From assembly GCF_008831285.2 (NCBI RefSeq), contig NC_045147.1, positions 22,840,981-22,904,980 on the forward strand: a stretch of DNA of 64,000 nt, given 5' to 3'. The DNA is from Nymphaea colorata (taxonomy: Eukaryota; Streptophyta; Magnoliopsida; Nymphaeales; Nymphaeaceae). This document shows positions 50,701 to 63,654 of the stretch, in pieces; position 1 is the stretch's first letter, and each line of letters opens with the position of its first letter. Both the position numbers and the translations under genes were made by a program. Below the pieces are notes generated by a model. The model worked only from the letters and a program-made list of their open reading frames with translations. It was not told the DNA's origin and ran no database searches.

Positions 50701-51337
50701 AAACATTTTTACTGTTTACTTCTTATTCCTTTCACGTTGTAGTTGTAAGGTCTGGTTCCATGCTGCTATCTATTCCCTTCATGTGGCAGTGATAACTAAC
50801 TTGACCTAGATTGCAGATGCATTGCATTGTCAACCACACTGCCGAAGGATATTTTGGGGGAGGCTGGACCATTGCTTATTAGAGAAGAGATAGGAAAAGT
50901 TCTACTGGAAGACATTCTTGGCAATAGTTTATCGGGTTAAGTATGTTAGCCTGAGGAAGTAATGAGTAGATGTTTCTGTATGTTGTTGTTAAGCCACAGT
51001 TTCCAGCAAGTGTCTTAATTGTTCTGATTCTATTGAAGAAACAGTGTAAACACTTTATATTCATAATGGAAATCTCTCATTGAAAGTTTGATTTGTCATG
51101 ATTGGTCATTCAAGGTTTCTCCCATATGCACCTTGCTAAAAATTACACACATGAAGGGTGAGTACCTATGTGATTGGCTCAAGTTCTGATAAAGTAACCT
51201 TGTTGCAGACAAGAAGAATTGGAATTCATTAGGTGCTAGTCCCATGATAGACAATCATGTGGGAAAAGTCAATGGCTCAATCGAGGATGATGCTGTTGAT
51301 GCGGAAATCCTTTCAAATGGGGTGTAAGTTTCTTGGA

Positions 51338-51375
<38 letters not shown>

Positions 51376-54300
51376 CAACTGGGGACTTGAGTCACAGGAT
51401 GCTTCTGTTAAACAAGTGTTTTTTCTTTTGTATAATAATAATGCTGATCACCATGCTTCTTACCATGTAAAATTCCGAGTATGTCTTGCTGCATTCATTT
51501 TTCCTCACCGAGCAATTATATGATACTTCCATGCTTGTTCATTACTTTATATATGCTTTCCTGGAGCTGAAGAATGTCATGTATGAGCTGTTCTTTATGG
51601 GTTCTGAATTAACTTTTGTCTGACAAGGCCATCCGAATTGTTTCATGCACATGAATTCTATTATAGCATGAATATTCCATCTTATTGACATTCCTCTCTC
51701 TCTCTCTCTCTTATTATGTTTCATTTCACATCTTTGATTGCCTCAAGCACTTGTATTCTCACCATGATATCAAGAGTTCTTTCCTTGAGTTTCAAAGGAT
51801 GATGTGGTGACAGGTTTCAGGGTTCTAGAAGACAAATTTTGAGATATGGAAGCTTGGCTGTTGCTGTGTCTTGTCTTTTATTTGCTGTGTCACGTTGGAA
51901 GGTATTGTTCTATTTATGATTAGTAATTTGGGCATCTAAACCAAATGGTCTGAGTTATGTTTAGTCACGGTTGGTGTCTTCAGGTCAGCAGCAGCAGAGT
52001 CGCTCTGTTAGTAGTATGTCTGCTAGGTTGTGGATCGGGTGGATGGTTAGTCATAATAACCCACCCCGTATTACTTGAAACTGAGTATATATAGTCTTAA
52101 GGGAATTAACCTTAATCATCAATGAAATACCTGTTTTTTAAGGTGGAAGCAGGCCTTTCACAGCGTGGAGTGTGTGAGTTAATCTCTCTTGTTAGCCACA
52201 GGCTAACAGTAATATACTGATCTTTGCAAGATCAGATCATATGACTAACATGTGCATGTTAGGCTCTAATAATGTTTCTCTGTTTAGATCCATACTTTTG
52301 TTTTGTACAATTTTTTTCATACTTGAGATGCAGGACAACTGATGGTTTCTGTGCAGGCAATGCAGTATGCATCTCCTAAAAGTATTTTGAATTTGTTATT
52401 TGGTTCCAGCGATCCCTTCCTGACACAAAGTGATGGTATGCCCTGTTTCTTATGGACTTGGTCTCATACAAGGAAGAATAAAAGTTCTGATTTTTGTCAT
52501 AGATAGATGAAATATCAGATATTCTTTGTTAATTTCTCTCTTGTTAGTTACATGGTTTCAAATGCTTAATGATGGGCTAATTGCACTTTGAGAAGATATA
52601 ATATGTTTTGTAGATAATTTAGGAAAAATATCCAGTAAAAACTTGGAAAAGTTGCTTAAGATACAAATACCAATTCACATATATACTAAATACACTGGAC
52701 AACGAGATGAAATACTATACATAAATAAATATGTTGAAGCCTCAAAGGGTATTTATTGGCTTCGTTCATGTAAGAAGTTGGGGAATGGTTGCAACTTGCG
52801 AGAGTCTAAGGCAATCAAAATCTATCTGGTGGTGAAAAAAAGTAGGATATAATTTAAGCTATCTGGATTTCCAGCCATCAGCTGATACCTTTTAAAGAAT
52901 GTCTTTTGGTCCAGCTATTGGATCCATAAATAATTGTGCTGGATCTCTCTACCTAGTTTTGTTGTAAGGTGTAAGTTTTCTGTATTTGAGAGACCCTTAC
53001 CCAGGTTGATTGTTTGTATCCATTCATTCGTTGCAGTTAATGACATCAGAAGAAATTGGATCACCACGATATAACCTCTTGTGGCTGTATATTATTAACT
53101 TGGAAGTTATAATTGATTCAAGTTTGACTATCTTGAAATCTAAAATTATGTGAATATGTTAGTAACTTAGTATAACTTTGGCCGACTTTTATTTGGAAAA
53201 AACTACTACAGGATCTGAATCTGATTACTACTTGAAACCTACTTTTTACCAAATCTAGATCCATAATGACAACCCTTGATGAAAAAGGAGAAAAAGTTTT
53301 ATACAGCCCTTCCAAATTTTGTGGATTTTAATTCGTTTTTTAGCTGCTTCTGTTACTCATCCTCTAACTGTTGCATCTCTTGACAGGTGAGTCTGAGCCT
53401 AGGACAAAACAACTTATCAAATATATATCTGATTTAGAAGTCAGGTAGTTGTCAAATTTCATTTTGTTATGAAGCTGTTTTTGAGCAAATTGTGTCTTAA
53501 CATTGGTGTTTACCATCCCCACAGAGGTAACAGTGTGCCGGAGTTCCCCTCTAAGCTCGATTGGCTGAATTCCCCTCCACTTAAATTTTCGAAGGTATTT
53601 TTTTTCTTTATTAATAACAAGGGTTTGCTTTGTACAAATCATTCATGGATATTCTTCTGTATTTTCTCTTTTCTTTGCATCTGATTAAACAGTTACTACT
53701 CTGGAACTTGCACTCAGGGATGACAGGAAACTGGCTGAATGTGCTTAATGAAAGGCCTTGAGTTATTTTCTGCAAACATATTCTGTGTCTGTGTGCATGC
53801 ACATGCATGTGTCTGTTTGGTTGTCTGCATACATACTTACACATATTATAATGCTTGTGTACATCAGTACATGCACACTGTCACTATGTCTAATTGATGA
53901 TTATTATGGCCTAGAGGGTACCCCGAGTAAATGTTGATTGGAGTTGTGCAAAATTGGCTCTAAATTTTTGTATTTTTGCTGGAGACACACAAAATTTTAT
54001 TATCAACAATCCTGCTTGCTGAACGTTAAGTTATAAGGGTACTTCAGTATGGTCCCCCCGCAAAGGGGGTACTTGGACATACTTGGGTACTTTGTGGATC
54101 AAAATTAATCTAAAATACTTTTACTTGATTTAACTTGTTTTTAACTTAGATTTTGACAGTTATTGGCAATTGACATGTACTGTTTTTATTTATATTACAT
54201 GTTTATTTAAATGTTGCATTCATTTTGAATTTTTTGTGGTATTTGCACAAATGCATATGTGTACCCTTCCATATCCCTGTATCCACATTTTCTACCCATA

Positions 54301-57300
54301 CCCAAACCCATGTAACTTAGGTGAACTTTTATCCTTCTAAGAAGTTGACATTGCTTTAAGCACCATGATGCAGAAATATTGCTCAATATAATGCCTTATG
54401 TTTGCAGGACCTACAGGGGAAGGTAGTTTTGCTGGATTTTTGGACGTATTGCTGCATAAATTGTATGCATATCTTACCTGATTTGGACTTTCTGGAGAAG
54501 AAATACAAGGACAAACCGGTAGTTGCAATCTCATCTCATATTGTTTGTTCTTTGCTTTTTCTTTTAGTAATTTATCATATACAGTAGTTGCTAGATGCCT
54601 TTAGTAGCCAAAGTAGCAATTAAGTTCATGGTCCTTGCTTTCTTAAGCTTTTACATGCTTGAGTGCTAACTGCTAATTGTTTCTATGAGGGATGAGGACA
54701 GTATTTGTGGGTGAACTAGGCGAGCTTTGTCTCCTAGGGATACTTGTCCTGAGCAACCATGACAGCTGGCTTGGCTATGCTCTCACTCAATTGGTGTTTC
54801 TTCTTCATCATCATTGTCATCATCATCTGTCTTTCATATGTCGGTTGTTACATTACTTTATTGTAGTTTCTGCTGGATTTATTGACATATCGACTAGGAT
54901 TATCGATTTTAAATTGTGTAATAGACCGAGTTGAAAGGGGAGACAAATAGACTCGAAAGAGAACTCAATTGATGAATAAATTAAAGGGAAAATAAGTAAA
55001 GTCACAAAGTATCAAAGTAGGCAAAACTAAATATGCAGAGCAATAGTTTGACGCCCACAAAGTAAACAAGAAAAACTAAATACCAATTTTGACAAAAATA
55101 ACAGATTCTACATAAGAGAACATCCTAAAGCATATGAATCTTATATTTTGATTCATTATCAAAATACTTTCTGTATGTCTGAAGAAAATCTGAAGCATAT
55201 CCGGATACAAAAGGTTCCAACAGAACGTGCTAATAAAATCCAATAATGCGTCACCAGTGCTGTACACCAATCATGCATATTGTTTAGATTGTAGGTTGCA
55301 ATAATTTTACCTTTTACTGCTTTTAGGTAAGGCTAGTGCCAAATGGTGGCCAGGATCTTTAAAATTTGATTTTTTTTTTTTTTTTTTTGAGAAAACCTTC
55401 ATACTGTTAAATTTTGTTGAAAAACCATTAGCCCCCTCCTTGTAAAAGGTGCAAAAAAGTACAAATGTGCCCCCCTGAACTTTTTCGGGGCTCTCCCACT
55501 GCATTGTAGGATATAATATGGAATTTTATGTAAATGCAGACATGTAACAACAAAAGTTGTAACATGCACTGGTTGATATCTGTTGCCTTGTCTGTTAGAG
55601 AAATTCACAGAGGGATGATTAGGATAAAAGGCAATTGCAGCACAAAAATTCATGTTGAAAAACATACAGGCACATGCATATAGGAAATTCTGTAATTGCG
55701 CTTATTGAAGAGAAATTTTGCAAAAGGTAATTTATGCCCAGAAACTGATTCACAAAATCAAATCTCTATTTTTTTATTTACTGCATTTTATGCATGGGTA
55801 AGGCAGAAAAATTTATGCTCTTTACCTTTTCCATCATTGCACAAGTACACATCGTGGCCTGACGTTGTACTCACCTTTCGTACATAATGAGCATGGCTTT
55901 TTGAATTCTCTGTGCAGCACAAATTGCATTTCTTTTGTATCTTTATGCATGTTCTTCAGAACAATCAAACTCTCCCTAAATGAATTTTCATTTTAAGCAT
56001 AATTTTTTCATTAATATTTTAGATGTTCAGTTTCATACAGTGCTACATCACTTCGTAAAATTTATAAGTTGTCTTTTGCAGTTTGTCGTTATTGGAGTTC
56101 ATTCTGCAAAATTTGATAATGAGAAGGACCTTGAAGCCATCCGAAATGCAGTGCTTCGTTATGAGATCATGCATCCAGTAAGTCTGAAGATCAATTCTTA
56201 TTTTTCATTATTAATTATTCACTCACGCATGTTTCTTGTTCTGCAAAGGACAGGTATTAGGTAAAACTTCCTTTTTCTAGTAAGTCTACATTTTCCGTAA
56301 GCTGTGGGTTCATGTCACATAATGATGACATAAATACCTCAAAGATTCACATAAGATCGAACTTTAGATCCTTCAGTACATCTATGAGTTACTGAGATCA
56401 GCATGTGTTGCTATTTGCTAAGTGAGCGCTGCTCTTTGATGAATTTTCTGCAAAATAAGAAAATGTAAATCGGTGCAAAGAATAGTAGGATAGAAAAGAC
56501 AACCTCAGTTTTTGATGGTCACATCAAGGGTTCCTTCATGTGCTGCATTTCCCAAGCCCAAACACATAGAGAGCATTTGGATGACACCCTTATTTAACCC
56601 AGTTTATGAGAATAAACTTGGTTTATTTGTTTGAGATACACACCTAAAGCATGGTCTTTTATGAATAGCTTGAGGGAGTTAGGTTTTTTACTCTCTTTTA
56701 CAAAACCAGGTTTTGTAAAAACTGAGGTTCCTTAAAGGCTTAAACCCAGTTTTGATGGCACGAAAACAATCCAAAAACCTGGTTTCATTCTAAAGCCTAA
56801 TTTTTGGGGTGTCATCCAAACACCCTCCTAGACTCTTTACTTTGCAAAAGGAGTTCCAATCTGTCTTTTCATTTGCAAAACAAGCTCTAGTGGCCAAATT
56901 CCTTAATTATAATACAATGCTTCTTAAGTGCTAATTTCATAGATGCAAGTGCAACATATCTCACCATGAACGAAGGCAACTACTTGAAAAATTACCCAGA
57001 TGGTTTTGTTCCTATAGTTTAATTTTTGCTTCTATCAAAAAATGGCTATGACATTCTATTCATAGTAGTGGACTTATTCCTTTTTGTGCTTAATCACATC
57101 AACACTACTTTTTTAGGTAGTAAATGATGGTGATATGTATTTATGGAGAGAATTAGGAATAAGTTCCTGGCCAACATTTGTTTTGGTTGGGCCTAGTGGC
57201 AAGATTTTGGCACAGATTTCTGGTGAAGGTCATCGAAAGGTATGAAAATTTTATTTTGGTCATGTTTTATTATTTATTTATAAAAGATGTCTACTTTATC

Positions 57301-60300
57301 TGGTAACGTTTTTTGGTTGGAATTAGCCATATTGATTTTGTCCTTAAATATTATGAATCAGAATGTCATGAGTTCCAGTTTCCAAATAAATTGTATGATG
57401 ACTTGTGAAAGCATATTGTACACACATTCATAATTTCTAAAATATTGCAACGTAAGTTAGTGGATTTATTTGAACTTGTGCAGATAGGTACGTGATTGTC
57501 ATGTTTTGAGAATTTCAAAATTTTGCTATTCACTTGAAAAGAGTCATCCAAACTATAAACCTTATCCAACTTGAGGCTACTTTAAGGAGATGTTGTCACA
57601 TAGATGTGTTGGAAATATCAAGATCTTGAAGAATCCTTCAAGGACCACATCTAATATTCAAGTATAGATACAAGTCTATATTTCTCAAGAAGATCCTTAC
57701 AGATATTTGTGCTCTAAGGCACAATGAACAAGTCAAAACAACAACAACCAATTCGTAATAATGGCACTAAGGCCCATACAGTGCATCACAGCACTGTACC
57801 ATACAACAATCAGCTCAAACAGGCATCAAAGCCCAACAAGGAATCATATGGCTGAAGATAAACTTTATTAAATAAAGAACAAGGGCTGTAAGACAGCCTC
57901 CTTTAAGAATATGTTACAAGGGGTTTAAATAATACAGTGTAGAGCTGTTGGAGGACTCAATGGCTAGAATTGTAGCCGTTGGGGACTCCAACAACTTTTA
58001 CGAAGGAGTAGAGAAATAAAAGAAATACAAAAGTAAAAACTACAAAAAGTCCTATATACAGAATTATCATATTAAATATAGGCACATATATAAACCTGAA
58101 AGATATATGTGTACTTACATAAATGAATAGTTTTCTTGTGAATAACTTAATGCAAAAAGCTTAGTTACCAAACTGCGAAGGTTTCTCCTAAAGCGAACAG
58201 GTTTTATGTTTATCCAATTGGAAGAAAACGATTTTGATTATGTTTCCAATTAAATTTCAAAAAGGAATGCATAACAGGAAGCAAAATGGGGTATCCTTGT
58301 GAGATGGTTTATGAACTTCATGTTGAAATATCTTTACAGTCAATGATGTGGTTTTCCTAGCTATATCATATCCACACATGACTAGTCTCTGCATCCTTTT
58401 TCACTGAATGTTTTCATGCTAATGCTTCTAATATGCATCAAGATAGTACTTTATGCATTTAATTGGTTGCCTTTCAGGATCTTAATAGTTTGGTGGAGGC
58501 AGCCCTTTTATTTTATGGTGAAAAGAAGGCATTAGATGAACGCCCAATTCCATTGGCATTAGAAAGGGAGCGTAGTCCACAATTGCTTTTATCACCACTA
58601 AAATTTCCTGGAAAATTGGCAGTGGACGTCTTGAATAATAGACTTTTCATTTCAGACAGTAACCATAATCGTGTGGTATGTAGTTTTTCTTTTCGATGCT
58701 TGATCTAATGATATCTATTTCAACAATGATGTGCATAGATTGCCTTTTTCCAGTCACATGCAATAATCATTTGTTATCAACTTTGTGGTGGCTAGGTAGT
58801 GACAGATTTAAATGGGAATTTTGTTCTTCAAGTTGGGATAGGAGTTGAAGGCCTGAGTGATGGGACGTTTGTTAGTGCCACCTTCAATCGCCCTCAAGTA
58901 ATTGATGATTAATACATGAAGATTCATTTACTTGTCTGTCATATTTCAACAATAGTATGACACTTTTGTTCTTGATATTTGGAAAGCCTGATTTCTTAAT
59001 TTTTGTGTGTCTATATTTCGTGTCAGTGGTTTCTTACTTCAAGCTTTGCATGTATACTCTTTTGCCTAAACATTTGTCTTTTAAGTGTTGCTCTATTTGC
59101 AGGGGCTAGCTTATAACCCAAAGAAAAATTTGTTGTATGTTGCAGATACTGAAAATCATGCTTTAAGGTACTTCCTTATTTTCCACTTCTGTTCATCTAT
59201 CATCAGTTGAAAATAGAGATATTTAATTTTCTTTGGGGCAAATAGAGCTTAGTTTCTAATGTTGTAGAGCCTTAAGATTGAATGCTATTGCCACCGTAGT
59301 CTACTAACTAGACATATTTCCACTATGGATAATTGAAAGATTCTACTTTCCCTTGTCCTCAAATGGTCAGAATGCTGATGATGGGTTGTTGAGAAACCAC
59401 TCCATCTTATTGGCTAACTTGACATACACTGATTTTCCTTCTTCTGTGGCCAGAACTCAGAAGCACTGTCAATAATTTTAGTTCCTTGTATACTCATTTT
59501 GATGAACATGAAAACCTGGTAGCTACGGATATCCTTCCTTTAAGTAATCAGAAGGAACTTCATCATGAATTCGAAAATATTTTGCATATCATATTATCGT
59601 AAACATGGCATGCATGTGTGCAGATTGAAGTTTTTGTTTATTTAAAAAATGCACTGCTTTGTCTAACTATTCATGCTTGGTCTGGGAAATGATTCTTTAT
59701 TGTTGAAAGGGAATCTGCTTCTCTCACCACATTACTTGAGATTTTTTAAATTACCTTTTTTTTTTTCATGGATGTGCCATAACTTCCCTGCACACTCTAT
59801 CTTGACATATCCGATATACTTGTTCACAAGTTCAATAAATGTTGACTTGTATTCCCATAAGTGTCTTGCTTTCATATATCCATCCCTAATTAACCTTTCA
59901 TTTCAATGTTGCTAATTTTTGTTACCATTTCATGTTGCCATATGGCTCTTCAAATCAGTTGGATTGTGATTACGCTCTGTTCTTATATATCTCGATATAC
60001 TTCTTCACAGGTTGATTAAATGTTGACTTTTATCCTGTAATAGTCTTGTTTTTATGTATCCGTACCTAATTAACCTTTTGTTTCCATGTTGCTAATTTGT
60101 GATACCATTTCATGTTTCCATTTAGCTCTTCAAATCGGTTAGATTTTTTAAAGTCTATGGTAGGTCTCGTCTCCTTTGCTTATCAGGTTATTTTTTCTTT
60201 AGGGAAATTGATTTTGTTAACGAGACAGTAAGGACACTTGCTGGAAATGGTACCAAAGGTTCTGATTACAAGGGTGGTGGAAGGGGAAGCAATCAGGCAA

Positions 60301-63300
60301 GACTGTGGAGCTTGAAGTTCTTTTTTGTCTTGTGATTTGCATCATGACCTTGCAGTGGTGCTTATCAAAATCAAAGGAGCTCTGAATCCAATATATTCAT
60401 TGTCCATTCATGCCATGGTCATTAATTTGATTGATCTTTGTGAGGGTCGTTTTTATATATTATTAGCTGAAATTGATTTCAAAAACCTTCCTTTAAGCAG
60501 GTGCTTAACTCCCCCTGGGATGTTTGTTTTGAGCCAAGCACTGAACTGCTTTACATAGCTATGGCTGGGCAGCATCAAATTTGGGTGCATGATACACGAG
60601 ATGGTGTTACTAAATCTTTTAGTGGTGATGGTTTTGAGCGAAATCTGAATGGTTCCAGGTTGGTAACTCTGCATAATTTCAAGATGCTTTTATTGAGTTG
60701 CATTATTATGTAGAGTGCCTTTAAATAAAGTTATCATGGATATGACAAATTTTTGTGCCCAAAATTTGTTTGCATAGTCCTTTTCAGTTTATGACGTGAT
60801 CATATTGGTCGGCAAAACTTATATGATATGCCTATGATACACATTTTTCATGTGTATTGTATGTCTGACGTGGTGTAATTTTCAAACAAGGGGCATAGCA
60901 CCCCTTTTGATCAATTTCTTTTTTACAACCACTTCTTCCCTTCTATTTCTAATACTTCTACGAGCTCTGGGAGGGAGAGTTTTTGCTGATTTTGAAGAGA
61001 AATTTCCAAATAAGTTATCGATTTGAGGGAGAAATAGCCGGTTTTAAGGGAAATTTGTTTGTGGAAAACTCATTCATGCCTGGAAAAAAGAAGGCTTTTG
61101 TGTTTCTTTTTTTAGAAGTATACAATCTCTTAATTTCAAGCTTTATGTACACTTCTGTTGTTTTCTAAAGTTTACCCTTAAGTTTCTATTTATTTTATGC
61201 AGATATTAGTTTTATTTTATTAATATGTTGTTAACATATTATGGCTTATGAATGATGAATCATGAATGTTCATTACATATGTGATGACTTTTTATATAAA
61301 ATGAAAATTTTCATGATTTTTCATGATTTTATTTATTTTTTTTCTGTTTTTTATTATTTTATTATAAATTAAAAAATCATTTTATGATACATGCACAATA
61401 CATTACGATACACCGAATAGGTCGGTTTGACTGATACACGTTACAATATGTCTTTTACAATGTTGGTTCTTTTATTTTAAATTCAAACATGGTGAAAGAA
61501 CGAAGTTTTCAGATCTTAGGCGTGGGTTGTGTTGTCTGAACCAGGATCAAATGCCAAACAGCCCTTATTTATGGTAACAACTTCTTTTCTTTACTAGCTG
61601 ATAAGCCTAGCTGTCACTGGAGCCACTCTGTCGACAACAAACCCATTAATCAAAGGGTCATTTTCGTGCTGGGTATCAACATAGGAAGTAGGGAAAGACA
61701 CTAGCTCTATAGCTCTAGTAGAAGAATCTTTCAAGTGGATTGCTGCATAAATGGTTGGGTTTTTTACTCTTTGTTTGTGTATCTACCCAGAAGTACCCCT
61801 TTTCTCATATTTTTCATTTGTTTCACAGTTTGTAACCTTTATATGTGCATGTGTGCAATTTTGTGTATATACCCAGCCGGACCCCTTTGACCAAAAATCC
61901 CACATTTTCGGTCGTGCTGTACCTCTGTACTTGCCCCAATATGAAATGGCATTACAAACACGTTTAGCATCTTAAGTAACCAAAGGGAATGCAACTTGAG
62001 TTGTCAAAGGAATTTAAAGCTCATGAAAATAACATGTTGCTTTAAACCTTGTCAAGATCTATGCATTTGCACTTTGATCAAGCTACCGTCGTTTAAGAAG
62101 ATACTACTCAGAACAAAGGCATCATAAGGGCACAAAGGCACTTTAAAATAAATTAGAACTTTCATTAATGTGAGCCAAAAAAATTAATCAAAATGTATAT
62201 AGCAGAACAGGCTGGCTGAGCATGCTAGTGTGGTCATGTCCTTGAAATAATTAATAGTTAATATACACAATGCAGTAGGATAACACCTGCAATTTCGGCT
62301 GCAAAAAGGAAGTTTATTTGATTGATTGAATCATGTGGAGAGTAAATCGAAACGTTTGCTAGTCTATGTGATATTCAAAGGGTAGTTTTCTAAGGTAATA
62401 TTTTTATTTTCTATTAATTTAACTCATCTGAAATTTTGTCTTCAAACATGTCTGTTGAAGCACAAAATATGATTCAGTCTACTTCATACCACAATGTTTG
62501 TATCAGCTCTCTCATTTCTGTATTCTATTTCTTTGTATTTGCCTGTTCTAATCTCTTGTTATATTCCTTGCTTATGTTTGGTAGTTTGTTCTTCCAATTT
62601 AGTTTGGTTAATGTCTGAATACATCTCTCTCTCTCTCACTCACTCACTCACTCTCTTGTTCGTGCAACTCGCTCTCTTGCTCGCTCGCTAAATAGTCCAC
62701 TGAGCACGTCATTTTCCCAGCCTTCTGGACTAACATTGTCTCGCGGTAACCTTTTAGTCTTCATTTTCCTGTTGTCCTGAGTCAAAGCAGTGTCCTATGT
62801 GACAAAGTGAGCTTTTGAGTAGACTTGCAGGAAATATATATTGCTGATAGTGAAAGCAGTTCCATCAGAGCGTTAGAGTTGAGAACTGGAGGGTCAAAGC
62901 TGCTTGCTGGTGGTGATCCATTTTTTCCTGAAAACCTCTTTAAGGTAGCTCACGTTTAGTTTAAGCTTGTTTTACTTGATCCACTTTTTGCATCATGTTA
63001 GTTGATGGATGATAACAACAAAATATTTATGATGCACCACTACTCTTTGCATGCATTTCAGTTATCATCCATTATCCAACACAGCATTTCTTCTTGATGG
63101 AGTATAAATTTTCATCTTTTCTACTTTCTAGTTTGGAGACCAAGATGGTATAGGTTCGGAAGCACTTCTCCAGCATCCCCTAGGCATTTCCTGTGGACAG
63201 GATGGTCTAATTTATATTGCAGATTCTTACAATCACAAGGTATAGGATTATATCTTGAAATAATGGTGAATGATTTTTTTTTAATATTCGTGTTTGATCA

Positions 63301-63654
63301 TCTAATTTAGTTGAAAGGAATGCAATGCTTTTCTTAATTTGTTCAAGCAATTTATTGAAGGCATTTAGAAGTAAAAAAAAAAAAAAAGTTATGAAGCAAA
63401 TGAACATATGGCAACACTTTTATTGGTCATTTTACATCTAAAAGGCTCTTGCCTGATCCCATTATTTGGTCTTGCATTAATTTATTGGTGCATATTGAAG
63501 TTGATGTTAGTTTTTCTATTTAAGTCACTATTAGTATATTTTTTTTTGTTATATTTGGCAGATAAAAAGGTTGGACCCTTTCAAGAGACAAGTTGTCACA
63601 CTGGTAGGGACAGGTAATGCAGGCTTCAAGGATGGACCTGGCCGTTCTGCACAG
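44750..63654 (+). CDS. SOQ1: SUPPRESSOR OF QUENCHING 1, chloroplastic (3' end outside window)
   Basis: Thylakoid-membrane protein that prevents a slowly relaxing form of non-photochemical quenching (qH). In Arabidopsis the HAD module faces the stroma and the thioredoxin-like and NHL modules face the lumen. The 24 exons seen are 44750-45116, 46736-46836, 46946-47002, 47090-47184, 48213-48312, 49009-49067, 50817-50935, 51209-51323, 51814-51901, 52357-52435, 53387-53444, 53525-53594, 54408-54518, 56082-56177, 57117-57239, 58478-58675, 58796-58897, 59103-59167, 60203-60296, 60501-60658, 62696-62745, 62823-62944, 63132-63239 and 63562-63654. They give 876 residues in one frame; the Arabidopsis protein has about 1055, so the last NHL repeat and C-terminal domain are missing beyond the edge. 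The start at 44750 ([11 protein letters not shown]) opens a Ser/Arg/Leu-rich transit peptide; the frame before it has no ATG. Introns after exons 6 and 19 use GC donors; both are fixed by frame. Tandem orientation with the CP1-like gene, no functional link evident. Confidence 0.95.
44978..50935 (+). other. SOQ1: SOQ1 HAD phosphatase-like module (exons 1-7)
   Basis: [15 protein letters not shown] at residues 80-94 is HAD motif I with the Asp nucleophile D84 and general acid/base D86. Exon 4 carries motif II ([11 protein letters not shown]). Exon 5 has [20 protein letters not shown], with the motif III lysine. Exon 6 gives motif IV ([18 protein letters not shown]). All catalytic residues are intact, so a working hydrolase of the beta-phosphoglucomutase / phosphoglycolate phosphatase type is expected. 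Confidence 0.9.
49068..49069 (+). other. SOQ1: GC splice donor, SOQ1 intron 6
   Basis: Exon 6 ends AACATGAG followed by GCAAGT, a perfect extended donor except for GC in place of GT. Joining AG to A|TGCATTGCA (exon 7) restores Arg and continues [10 protein letters not shown]. The nearby GT at 49072 would put exon 7 in a frame that stops after about 18 codons. Confidence 0.8.
51342..51373. repeat. (TA)n microsatellite in SOQ1 intron 8
   Basis: Sixteen uninterrupted TA units beginning 18 bases after the exon 8 donor. Confidence 0.95.
51814..51901 (+). other. SOQ1: SOQ1 transmembrane segment (exon 9)
   Basis: Exon 9 encodes a positively charged lead ([10 protein letters not shown]), then [14 protein letters not shown], then RWK: a single membrane span at about residues 349-364. 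It separates the stromal HAD part from the luminal thioredoxin/NHL part, consistent with the topology known for SOQ1. Confidence 0.85.
56569..56828. mobile_element. MITE with about 20-bp terminal inverted repeats in SOQ1 intron 14
   Basis: The left end (GAGAGCATTTGGATGACACC) pairs with the inverse of the right end (GAGGGTGTTTGGATGACACC). Internal sub-terminal repeats (AAACCAGGTTTTG, AACCCAGTTT, AAACTTGGTTTAT) can also pair, making the 260 bp nearly one long hairpin. It is flanked by TA (possibly TAGA) on both sides. No coding capacity, so non-autonomous. Confidence 0.75.
57600..58060. other. Possible degraded insertion in SOQ1 intron 15
   Basis: A stretch of different texture (CA-rich, with segments such as AAGATCTTGAAGAATCC and CTTTATTAAATAAAGAACAAGG) within the 1,238-bp intron. 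No ends, repeats or coding motifs could be established. Confidence 0.2.
59801..60151. repeat. Tandem duplication, unit about 181 bp, in SOQ1 intron 18
   Basis: Copy 1 is about 59801-59970 and copy 2 about 59981-60151. Shared blocks: GATATACTT..TTCACA, AAATGTTGACTT, CCTAATTAACCTTT, ATGTTGCTAATTT, TACCATTTCATGTT and GCTCTTCAAATC. Offset is 180-181 bp throughout. Confidence 0.88.
60297..60298 (+). other. SOQ1: GC splice donor, SOQ1 intron 19
   Basis: Exon 19 ends AGCAATCAG followed by GCAAGA. Joining to exon 20 (GTGCTTAACTCC) continues [14 protein letters not shown], the length and sequence expected from the Arabidopsis protein. No in-frame GT donor lies close by. Confidence 0.75.
62622..62690. 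repeat. CT/CACT/CGCT microsatellite at the intron 20 acceptor of SOQ1
   Basis: (CT)n, then (CACT)n, then CTCGCT-type units run up to the acceptor at 62695. It supplies the pyrimidine tract of this splice site. Confidence 0.85.

Larger units (their letters stand above)
54408..58540 (+). other. SOQ1: SOQ1 thioredoxin-like domain (exons 13-16)
   Basis: Exon 13 reads [20 protein letters not shown], with the redox motif C452-I-N-C455. Exon 14 supplies [16 protein letters not shown]. Exon 15 supplies [20 protein letters not shown] with the cis-proline (WPT). Both redox cysteines are present, so the domain is expected to be active. It belongs to the TlpA-like subgroup (CxNC variant). Confidence 0.9.
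58590..63654 (+). other. SOQ1: SOQ1 NHL beta-propeller repeats (exons 16-24)
   Basis: Repeated NHL units: [78 protein letters not shown] and [20 protein letters not shown]. Linkers include [14 protein letters not shown] and [12 protein letters not shown]. At least five blades are visible; a further one is expected beyond the window. Confidence 0.9.
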
